A stretch of 64,000 nucleotides of DNA, taken from assembly GCF_013280595.1 (NCBI RefSeq), contig NZ_JAAATY010000009.1, positions 1 to 64,000 of the forward strand, read 5' to 3'. Within the stretch, counting starts at the first letter, position 1; each line of letters starts with the position of its first letter. The position numbers and the translations under genes were made by a program. Source of the stretch: Kibdelosporangium persicum. Its GTDB lineage: Bacteria > Actinomycetota > Actinomycetes > Mycobacteriales > Pseudonocardiaceae. This document shows, one piece after another, positions 16,037 to 23,140 of this stretch. The notes under the pieces were generated by a model. That model saw only the letters and a list, made by a program, of their open reading frames with translations. It was not told the DNA's origin and searched no databases.

Positions 16037-16750
16037 TCAAAGAGCGCGCGGCCGGGCGGCGTCCCAGAACTGAATGCCCAAAGCCGACAGCCGAAGCGTG
16101 CGCCTGGCGTACCGCGGACTGAGCTTGTGGACGGTGCGCACCTCGTTCTCGGCGGCCCGTACCCGATCCTCGGTGAGCAGGATTTCGTACTGCGCGCCCA
16201 GCGTCGGATCCTCAGGGCCGACTTGCACGACGCCAAGGCTCGCCAGCCTCGTGACGTACTCCGGAACCAGATCGGGCAGCATCACGCCGGCCGCCCGCCC
16301 TACCGACGACGCGTTCCTCAGCACGATCCGCTGCGGCCCACCCAACGCCGACCGGCCCGCCACGTGCACCAGCACGTACACACTGCCGTCGCTGAGCGCC
16401 GCCAAGATCCTCGCCTCGTCCGGCACGAGCTGGCGCACGATGGACAGGAAGACGTGCCTGCGGCCCTGCTCCCGGTCGAGTTCGGTGGACAGCCGAAGCA
16501 GCCCCGCCATCGCCGACCGAACCTCGTCGGCCTCGCCGTTCACAACAGTTTCGGCCAGGACCGGATCTTCGCCGTCGAGGCGCTTGCGGACCTGGTCGAG
16601 CACGGCCTTCTCGGCCTTCCGGACCTGACGCTGGGCGGCTTCGCCGCCAGGCAACCGTCCCGCCGCTTGCCAGCCCGTCCTCGCCAACCAGCCCGCGAGC
16701 CTGCCCGCCCGCGCCACCACCCGGTCGACCGGATCCCGCTCCTCAGCCAC
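16037..16750 (-). CDS. DUF4393 (Abi-alpha)-like protein
   Basis: A 237-residue cytosolic protein: an amphipathic N-terminus rich in Arg/Ala, a charged helix, then VRQLVPDEARILAALS and a C-terminal winged-helix-like part with YVTRLASLGVV and LRLSALGIQFWDA. This architecture recalls DUF4393 proteins, which include the Abi-alpha abortive-infection family. The resemblance is from memory of the pattern, without a profile search. The GTG at 16750 is preferred for its GGGAGG ribosome binding site. It starts 31 bases after the viperin stop and precedes the Crp gene, so co-transcription is likely. Confidence 0.5.
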   Translation of the reverse strand: MAEERDPVDRVVARAGRLAGWLARTGWQAAGRLPGGEAAQRQVRKAEKAVLDQVRKRLDGEDPVLAETVVNGEADEVRSAMAGLLRLSTELDREQGRRHVFLSIVRQLVPDEARILAALSDGSVYVLVHVAGRSALGGPQRIVLRNASSVGRAAGVMLPDLVPEYVTRLASLGVVQVGPEDPTLGAQYEILLTEDRVRAAENEVRTVHKLSPRYARRTLRLSALGIQFWDAARPRAL

Positions 16751-16781
16751 GACGCCTCCCACCGTTCAGCGTCCTCGCAGG

Positions 16782-17759
16782 TCAGCTTCCCTGCGACTGG
16801 TACTCGTACAGTCCACCACGAGCATGGAACGCCCACTTGGAGACCCGCACCTGCGACAACGCCGTGTCCGCGCCCACTGCCAAGATCGGCTGGCTGTACG
16901 AGTACTGATCGTCCACGTTGTCGTAGAACCGGCCAGCGGGGTCGACCATGACGTAGCTGCCCTTCATGTCCTGGCTGCGCTCGGCGATGACACGGATGCC
17001 GTCGAGTTCCACCTTGTTGCTGTGCCTGACGAATCGGGCGAAGTCCTCAGCGCCGACCTGGAGTTCCGGGTCGTGACGCGAGTCCGGTCCCGCCATCGGA
17101 AGCATCTGCATGATCTTCCACCGCTCAGGCCTGGCCGTACGGATGAACCCGGTGAGGTCCTCATCCTTGTTCGCGGACGTGACGACAGTGTTGATCTTCA
17201 GGCGGACACCCGCGGCTTTGACCCGCTCGCAGATGCGTAGGTAGTCGTCTGCCGTCATCGGGCCGTTCCTGGTCACCCGGCCCGTCCTGATGAGCGTTCC
17301 GGAGTCGACGCTGTCCACGCTGAGCGCCACCCAGTCGAGGTGTTCCAGAACCTTCGCGAACCGCGGCCGGTCGGCGAGGCTCCCGTTGGTCACCATCGAA
17401 GTGGCCATTTTGTACTCCCGGGCCTGCGCGACCATGTCGGGCAGCCAGGCACAAAGAAGCGGTTCACCGCCGGCGAAGTTTATCTTCCGGAATCCCGCTT
17501 CGGCCAGCCGTCGCACCACGAGTGCGGAATCCTCTTTGTTCAAGTGGCCGGCCGGCAACACGGTGTGCTTCATGTCGTCGAACGTCGCGAAACAGAATTT
17601 GCACGCCATGTTGCACGCCTGCCACAGGTGATAATTCACCGAGGCGATGCGCCGAAAAGCATAGGAACGCGCACGGATCATCCGCCGAGCGGGCACACCT
17701 GTCTTCGAGCGGAGAACCGCCGACGTCGTCACCGGGCGAACGATAGTCCACTGTGTCAC
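16782..17759 (-). CDS. Prokaryotic viperin (radical SAM nucleotide dehydratase)
   Basis: Radical SAM enzyme of the viperin family, which makes 3'-deoxy-3',4'-didehydro nucleotides that stop viral RNA polymerases. Seen here: the 4Fe-4S motif CNMACKFC (Cys 49, 53, 56 counted from 17759), preceded by VNYHLWQ as in animal viperin; KINFAGGEPLL; MVTNGS; ALSVDS; KINTVV; RWKIMQMLPM; and MKGSYVMVDPAGRFYDN. All match viperin in order and spacing. Start is GTG 17759 or ATG 17681, neither with a good ribosome binding site. It follows the QW-repeat gene by 30 bp and precedes the DUF4393-like gene. No nucleotide kinase, a common pVip partner, is adjacent. Which NTP it uses is not predictable by eye. Confidence 0.88.
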   Translation of the reverse strand: MTQWTIVRPVTTSAVLRSKTGVPARRMIRARSYAFRRIASVNYHLWQACNMACKFCFATFDDMKHTVLPAGHLNKEDSALVVRRLAEAGFRKINFAGGEPLLCAWLPDMVAQAREYKMATSMVTNGSLADRPRFAKVLEHLDWVALSVDSVDSGTLIRTGRVTRNGPMTADDYLRICERVKAAGVRLKINTVVTSANKDEDLTGFIRTARPERWKIMQMLPMAGPDSRHDPELQVGAEDFARFVRHSNKVELDGIRVIAERSQDMKGSYVMVDPAGRFYDNVDDQYSYSQPILAVGADTALSQVRVSKWAFHARGGLYEYQSQGS

Positions 17760-17789
17760 GACACGACACAGAGGCTCGACCGCGCCGAA

Positions 17790-19214
17790 TCAGAGCTGGG
17801 CCTCCATCTCGAGGCACGCCTCGTTGTGGCACTCCATGGATACCGGCCGGTCGACCACCGTCGGGCCCACCACCCGGGTAAGCGCATAGACCGCGTCATG
17901 AGCCGCCCACATAGTGGTACGGCTGGGGATCGTTCCGTTGCATCGCCAGGACCCGTCGTCGTCTTGCTGATCGAGCAGTCGGGTCACTCCTTTCTGGATA
18001 TAGCGGTCGACAAAACCGGATCCCGCCCGATACAGGGCGATCAGCGCCCACGGCGTGGCGTAATTCCGGAAGGTGAGACGAGAGCCGGTGTTCGGGTCGA
18101 CCAACGTGTCGAAGATCGTCGACCGCCAGGGTTCCGCCTCCGTTTCGCTGAATTTCTCGCGCAGTGAAACGCAGGCACGGGCGACAGCCGGTTCGTCCGG
18201 CCGGATGCCCGCCGCAAGCAGACTGATGACCGCGTGTGCCGTGGGCGCGGCGGACGGTTTGCCTTTGCGCAGAACTCGGACGTAGTCCCAGCCACCGTCC
18301 GGGCACTGAGCGGACAACAGCCAGTCCACCCCTCGCTCCACCGCCTTGGGGTAGCAGCCCAGCCGGGCAAGCACCCGGACCGCGAAGGCTGTCGCGATCA
18401 CCTGGGTTTCCTTGGTCAGTTCCGACGCGCCCCACCCGCCTGACCCGCGTTGAGTGGCCAGGAGCCATCCGGCACCGCGGGCGACCGCCAGTTCGTCCGG
18501 CGTGCGACCGGCCTCCAGCAATGCCCACATGCAGTAGCACGTGCTCTCAGTGATCGAAATGTCGTTGGGTTGCCCGATCAGCGAGTGCCGGACCTGCCAG
18601 CCGCCGTCCTCGTTCTGCGACTGTTTCAGGCAGGCGGCGGTCGGGGCTATGTACCGGCTGCCGATCTTGGTGTGCGCCAGCGCCAGCAGGCCCTGGGCTG
18701 ACGAGAGAACGCCGACCGCGTCGTTGGAAAGGTACTGGGACCAGCCACACCGACCGCCTTCTGCGGTGAACTTCTCTTCCAGATACTCCGCCGACTTCGC
18801 CAGTGCGCGCTGAACCTCGCCGCCGACGTGAACGGCGAACTGTTCCGCCGCGGCCCGGTGCCCGGCGACCTGGAAAAGCGTCAGCAGCAACGGATCTGTG
18901 CGCATTCCGGTCAGCTGAGCCAGCGGGAGCTGCACCAGGCCAGGCGGCACCTCGACCGGCTCGTGCGCCTTCACCAGCGCATACACTTCCGTGCCGTCAA
19001 GGAACACCTGATACGAAAGGACTTCTCGATACGCGACAGCCACTCCCAGCGCCGCCATCGCGGCGGCCTCGATCCGTCGCCCGAAGGGTTCGGCCCCTGC
19101 CAGCACCTTGACCTGAGGGCAACACGGCCCGCCCAACGGCAGCCAGACGAGAAAGCGCTCGCCGGAGCCGACGGAAATGATCAGGTTGACGAGGAGAACC
19201 TTGCGTTCGTTCAT
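17790..19214 (-). CDS. Nudix-like N-terminus fused to QW (terpene cyclase/prenyltransferase) repeats
   Basis: A 474-residue protein, first of the viperin operon. Residues 1-115 (from MNERKVLLVNLII) resemble a Nudix-type fold with no intact Nudix box. From about 130 on it is an alpha/alpha barrel with four QW motifs: QSQNEDGGW (about 198), ATQRGSGGW (255), SAQCPDGGW (303) and DQQDDDGSW (416). These repeats typify squalene/hopene cyclases and prenyltransferase beta subunits, but I see no catalytic DxDD, so it may bind a ligand instead of cyclising a terpene. Start 19214 is fixed by GGGGAGGTGGAG immediately upstream. Role unknown; coupling to viperin is inferred from the 30-bp gap. Confidence 0.7.
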   Translation of the reverse strand: MNERKVLLVNLIISVGSGERFLVWLPLGGPCCPQVKVLAGAEPFGRRIEAAAMAALGVAVAYREVLSYQVFLDGTEVYALVKAHEPVEVPPGLVQLPLAQLTGMRTDPLLLTLFQVAGHRAAAEQFAVHVGGEVQRALAKSAEYLEEKFTAEGGRCGWSQYLSNDAVGVLSSAQGLLALAHTKIGSRYIAPTAACLKQSQNEDGGWQVRHSLIGQPNDISITESTCYCMWALLEAGRTPDELAVARGAGWLLATQRGSGGWGASELTKETQVIATAFAVRVLARLGCYPKAVERGVDWLLSAQCPDGGWDYVRVLRKGKPSAAPTAHAVISLLAAGIRPDEPAVARACVSLREKFSETEAEPWRSTIFDTLVDPNTGSRLTFRNYATPWALIALYRAGSGFVDRYIQKGVTRLLDQQDDDGSWRCNGTIPSRTTMWAAHDAVYALTRVVGPTVVDRPVSMECHNEACLEMEAQL

Positions 19215-19280
19215 CTCCACCTCCCCACCTCGAAGATGAAGACAGCAGGGAGGTTGACCGTTCGTCGAGACTCCGTCCCC

Positions 19281-19340
19281 ACTCACGGTGTGGCCACGCT
19301 GACTCACGGCAATTCTACTTACGAATCTCTGGACGACCAA
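19281..19340 (-). promoter_or_regulatory. Promoter and repeat operator of the viperin operon
   Basis: On the minus strand, TTGGTC (19340-19335), a 17-base spacer and TAGAAT (19317-19312) form a good sigma-70-type promoter about 90 bases before the first gene. Two exact direct copies of ACTCACGG (19281-19288 and 19302-19309) spaced 21 bp apart, two helical turns, overlap and follow the expected start site near 19305, as a repressor operator would. Confidence 0.5.
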
Positions 19341-19537
19341 GAGGAGATCGCCTTCATCTGCCGTGACGTATTTCGGTTAATCCCACTGTATTGAAGAGAA
19401 GACAGGTCATTTCACCGTGCCGGGGCGGCGGCATGGCGGGCGGGAGCCGGCGGAAGGTCCGGAATGCAAGATCGAGAGGTTGACTGGCTGACTAGGTTCT
19501 GGGGGGCATCGCCGGGCTCGCCATCCTGGCGTCCGGC

Positions 19538-19909
19538 GTGCCCGCGGTGGTGAACGAGCTTCCCACCGCCACCATCAGCACCGGTGCCCTTGTCTCCTCC
19601 GCCGCGGCGACAGTCGTTTTCATCGCCTTCCTGGCGGTGAAACGGCACCTGGCCATCTCCACAGGCGCCCTGCTGCTCGGTGCCCTCGCACTGGTCGTGC
19701 CCTACTTCGCATGGCGGACGGCCCTCGTCGAACTGCCGGTCTGGCCGGTGATCACAGGCGGCCTTCTCCTGATCTCCGTCAGCTGGTCGGTGTCGGTCTA
19801 CCCGGACCACGTGGTGGACCGGGACAGGAACCAGAACCAGATCAAGGTGACTCGGTGGTGCCTGCCCGCCCTGATGGCATGCGCGGCCCTACTGAGCTGG
19901 TTCCGCTGA
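19538..19909 (+). CDS. Small membrane protein, possibly a 5'-truncated remnant
   Basis: A 123-residue frame with four hydrophobic stretches (about residues 17-34, 40-60, 67-86 and 107-122) and a basic cytosolic loop (RDRNQNQIKVTR). High third-position GC supports coding. The GTG start has no ribosome binding site. The frame continues upstream for 14 more hydrophobic codons to a TAG at about 19493, as if a first transmembrane helix had lost its start. I do not recognise the family. Confidence 0.35.
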   Translation: MPAVVNELPTATISTGALVSSAAATVVFIAFLAVKRHLAISTGALLLGALALVVPYFAWRTALVELPVWPVITGGLLLISVSWSVSVYPDHVVDRDRNQNQIKVTRWCLPALMACAALLSWFR

Positions 19910-20005
19910 CGACGGACGAAAAAGAAGAGCCACCTGGCCCACGCAGAAAGCACTCAGCGCTGGGCCGGGAAGGGGCCACAACGGCGGGAGGTCAAGAACA
20001 GACCC

Positions 20006-20078
20006 AGCCGGTGACGGGACTCGAACCCGTAACCTTTCGCTTACAAGGCGAGTGCTCTGCCAATTGAGCTACACCGGC
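20006..20078 (-). tRNA. tRNA-Thr (anticodon UGU)
   Basis: A 73-nt cloverleaf on the minus strand: acceptor GCCGGTG/CACCGGC, D-arm GCTC...GAGC, anticodon loop CTTGTAA (anticodon TGT, threonine ACA codons), T-arm ACGGG-TTCGAGT-CCCGT, discriminator T. CCA is not encoded. No sign of an integrated element or att duplication around it. Confidence 0.95.
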
Positions 20079-20213
20079 GGGACGTTCCGGACCATCGTAT
20101 GCGGGCCGTCGAACCCTTAATCACCGAGGCTCCGCCAAGTGGCGCACGCCACTGCAACACCGCTTCCCCTGCTTGCGATGCCACGCGGGACGTGTGAGCT
20201 GGGAGGAGTCGTC

Positions 20214-21554
20214 GTGGCGCGGTGGGTGCCGGACCCGTCGGTCGTCAATCAGGTGCTTGACCTGGCGTTGCGGATCGGCGAGGTGCAGTTGAGCTCGGGT
20301 GCGGGCGCTTCCGATGTGACTGCCACGATCAGTGCGGTCGCAAACGCTTGCGGCCTTGATCAGTGTGAGGTGGATGTGACGTTCACCTCTATCACCGTGT
20401 GCTGCCATCGCGGCCCTGACCATGCGCCTGTGACGTCGTTGCGGGTCGTGCGGTCCAGGGGGCTGGACTACACGCGGCTCGCTGCCGTCGAGCAGCTGGT
20501 ACGGGACATCACGCGCCACAGGACGACCACTCTGGACGCCGCCAGGCGGCTCGACCAGATCACCCAGGCGAAGCACCCCTACCCGCGGTGGGTCGCGACG
20601 GCCGCGTGGGCGGGGATGGCGGCGAGCGTCACCGTGCTGCTGGGTGCAGGGCCGTTGGTCGCGTTGGTGGCCGCCGTCATCACCGCGGTCATCGACCGCA
20701 TCGGACGCGTGCTCAACCGGTACAACCTGCCGTTCTTCTTCCAGCAGGTGATCGGCGGCGCCTTGGCCACGGGCGGGTCCCTCGCCGTCGTCTCGACGGG
20801 GTGGCTCGGTGAGTCGCCGACGCTCGTAGTCGCTGCTGCCATCACCGTGCTGTTGTCCGGTCTGAGCGTCGTTGGTGCCGTGCAGGACGCCATCACGGGC
20901 TACACCGTCACGGCGTCGGGCCGGGTGATGGAGGTCGCGCTGATGACGGCGGGCCTCATTGGCGGGGTTGTGCTCGCTCTGAACATGGCGAAGGAACTGG
21001 GGTTGCCGACGGTGCCCTTGGCCAACGCGTTGCCGCCGACCGCGCTGCGGCTGCCGGTGCAGGCGTTGGCGGGAGCCGCGGCGGCCGGGTGCTTCGCCCT
21101 GGCGAGCTACGCCACGATGCGTTCGCTGATGGTCGCGAGTGCCGCTGGCGCGTTGGGCGCTCTTGGCTACGGCACGCTTGTGCTGGGCGGTGCCGGGCCG
21201 ATCGTGGCGTCGGCCGTCGCCGCTGCGGGCATCGGTTTCTGTGGCGGCGTGATGGCGGGACGGCTGCGCGTCACCCCCCTGGTGGTGGCTGTGTCCGGGA
21301 TGACACCGCTGTTTCCGGGGCTGACCACGTACCGGTCGCTGTACGAGCTCGCGGTCGACCGTACGTCGGCTGGCGTGGTGACGCTGATGACAGCTCTCGG
21401 GATCGCGCTGGCGCTGGGCGCGGGTGTGGTTCTCGGCGAATACCTGGCACAACCGGTCCGGACAACCCTGGGGAGGTTGGAACGCCGGCTCGGACCCATC
21501 AGACTGGTCGGGCCGACATGGCAACGGCTTGAAGCACGAGACAACGGCGTCTGA
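20214..21554 (+). CDS. Threonine/serine exporter, ThrE family
   Basis: A 446-residue transporter: a cytosolic N-terminal domain (DUF1212/ThrE, with LSSGAGASDVTATI near residue 35) then about ten transmembrane helices. This fused ThrE layout exports threonine and serine by the proton gradient in Corynebacterium. The GTG at 20214 is chosen because GGGAGGAG lies five bases upstream; an earlier GTG at 20139 is less likely. Single-gene unit. Confidence 0.88.
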   Translation: MARWVPDPSVVNQVLDLALRIGEVQLSSGAGASDVTATISAVANACGLDQCEVDVTFTSITVCCHRGPDHAPVTSLRVVRSRGLDYTRLAAVEQLVRDITRHRTTTLDAARRLDQITQAKHPYPRWVATAAWAGMAASVTVLLGAGPLVALVAAVITAVIDRIGRVLNRYNLPFFFQQVIGGALATGGSLAVVSTGWLGESPTLVVAAAITVLLSGLSVVGAVQDAITGYTVTASGRVMEVALMTAGLIGGVVLALNMAKELGLPTVPLANALPPTALRLPVQALAGAAAAGCFALASYATMRSLMVASAAGALGALGYGTLVLGGAGPIVASAVAAAGIGFCGGVMAGRLRVTPLVVAVSGMTPLFPGLTTYRSLYELAVDRTSAGVVTLMTALGIALALGAGVVLGEYLAQPVRTTLGRLERRLGPIRLVGPTWQRLEARDNGV

Positions 21555-21649
21555 GTGAGACTTACCACCTGACCGTTTGCCGGACGCGCTCAGCGGCCTA
21601 ACTGGCTACTGTCTTTTGGTCAGTGTCATCACAAGGAGGCTCTCGTCCG

Positions 21650-23074
21650 GTGAACAGTGGTGCGGACTTCATCGTCGTGGCCAACCGGCTGCCGGTCGAC
21701 CTCGAACGTGCGCCTGACGGTACGCAGCGGTGGAAACACAGCCCAGGCGGCCTGGTCAGCGCGCTCGAACCGTTCTTGAGATCCAAGAGCGGCGCCTGGG
21801 TCGGCTGGCCCGGCGTCGCGGACGTGGACGTCGACGAGTTCGAGGACGACGGCCTGCGTTTGATCCCCGTCACGTTGTCGGCCACCGATGTCCGTGACTA
21901 CTACGAGGGCTTCTCCAACGCCACACTGTGGCCGCTGTACCACGACGTGGTGGAAGCTCCCGTGTTCGACCGCGCCTGGTGGGACAGCTACGTCAAGGTC
22001 AACCACCGGTTCGCGGAGGCCGCGGCGGCCGTCGCGTCACCGGGCGCGACGGTGTGGGTGCAGGACTACCAGCTGCAACTGGTGCCGCAGTTGCTCCGCG
22101 AACAGCGCCCTGACCTGCGGATCGGCTTCTTCCTGCACATCCCGTTCCCGCCGGTCGAGCTGTTCATGCAGCTGCCGTGGCGGACCGAGATCGTGCGCGG
22201 ACTGCTCGGCGCCGACCTGGTCGGGTTCCACCGGCCAGGTGGTGCGCAGAACTTCCTCTGGCTGGCACGCAGGCTCGTCGGCCTGGAGCCCAGCCGTGCC
22301 GCGGTCGGTGTGCGGACCAGGCCCGGCCTGATCCACGTCGGCGACCGGCCGGTGCGGGTCGGCGCGTTCCCCATCTCGATCGACTCGGCCGGGCTGGACG
22401 GGCTGGCCCGCAAGCGGGACACCATCCAGCGTGCCCAGCAGATCAGGGCCGACCTGGGCAACCCGAAGAAGATCCTGCTCGGCGTGGACCGGCTGGACTA
22501 CACGAAGGGCATCGACGTTCGGCTGAACGCGTTGCAGGAGCTGCTCATCGAGGGCAGGGTCGATCCTGATGAGGTGACCATGGTCCAGCTCGCGACGCCG
22601 AGCCGGGAACGGGTCGAGCACTACCAGCGGATGCGCCAGGGCATCGAGCAGGTGGTCAGCCGCATCAACGGGGAGTTCGGCAAAGTGGGTCACCCGGTCG
22701 TGCACTACCTGCACCAGTCGGTGGACCGGCGAGAGCTGGTCGCCTTCTACTCGGCAGCCGACGTCATGCTGGTCACGCCGGTGCGAGACGGGATGAATCT
22801 TGTGTGCAAGGAGTACGTGGCGTGCAGGCACGACCTGGGCGGCACACTGGTGCTCAGTGAGTTCGCCGGCGCGGCCGCCGAACTCACCAGCGCGTTCCTG
22901 GTCAACCCACATGATCTTGACGGGGTGAAGAACGCGCTGCATGCGGCCCTTACGATCGACCCAGCGGAGGGTCGCCGTAGGATGCGCGCTCTGCGACGCC
23001 AGGTCCTCACCCACGACGTCGACCGTTGGGCACGGTCGTTCCTCGAGGCACTGGGGTCCCAGGGGTTGAACTGA
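21650..23074 (+). CDS. otsA: Alpha,alpha-trehalose-phosphate synthase (UDP/GDP-forming)
   Basis: GT20 glycosyltransferase making trehalose-6-phosphate from a nucleotide-glucose and glucose-6-phosphate. The 474-residue product has [11 protein letters not shown], the GGLVSALEP loop, [34 protein letters not shown] and the nucleotide-sugar site [13 protein letters not shown]. The GTG at 21650 follows AAGGAGG by ten bases. It is followed after 66 bases by the otsB-GH15 fusion gene, with a short hairpin (23103-23119) between. Confidence 0.95.
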   Translation: MNSGADFIVVANRLPVDLERAPDGTQRWKHSPGGLVSALEPFLRSKSGAWVGWPGVADVDVDEFEDDGLRLIPVTLSATDVRDYYEGFSNATLWPLYHDVVEAPVFDRAWWDSYVKVNHRFAEAAAAVASPGATVWVQDYQLQLVPQLLREQRPDLRIGFFLHIPFPPVELFMQLPWRTEIVRGLLGADLVGFHRPGGAQNFLWLARRLVGLEPSRAAVGVRTRPGLIHVGDRPVRVGAFPISIDSAGLDGLARKRDTIQRAQQIRADLGNPKKILLGVDRLDYTKGIDVRLNALQELLIEGRVDPDEVTMVQLATPSRERVEHYQRMRQGIEQVVSRINGEFGKVGHPVVHYLHQSVDRRELVAFYSAADVMLVTPVRDGMNLVCKEYVACRHDLGGTLVLSEFAGAAAELTSAFLVNPHDLDGVKNALHAALTIDPAEGRRRMRALRRQVLTHDVDRWARSFLEALGSQGLN

Positions 23075-23140
23075 ATCAGTTCAGATCGTAACTTCACCGA
23101 CAGTGGCAGTGGCTGCCACGCTGGAGCACGAGGAGAAGGC

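Noticed and set aside
20006-21554. tRNA-Thr next to a threonine exporter gene as a functional or integration-related link
   Set aside because: No duplicated tRNA 3' end, integrase or att-like repeat is seen, and the genes face opposite directions; adjacency looks like chance.
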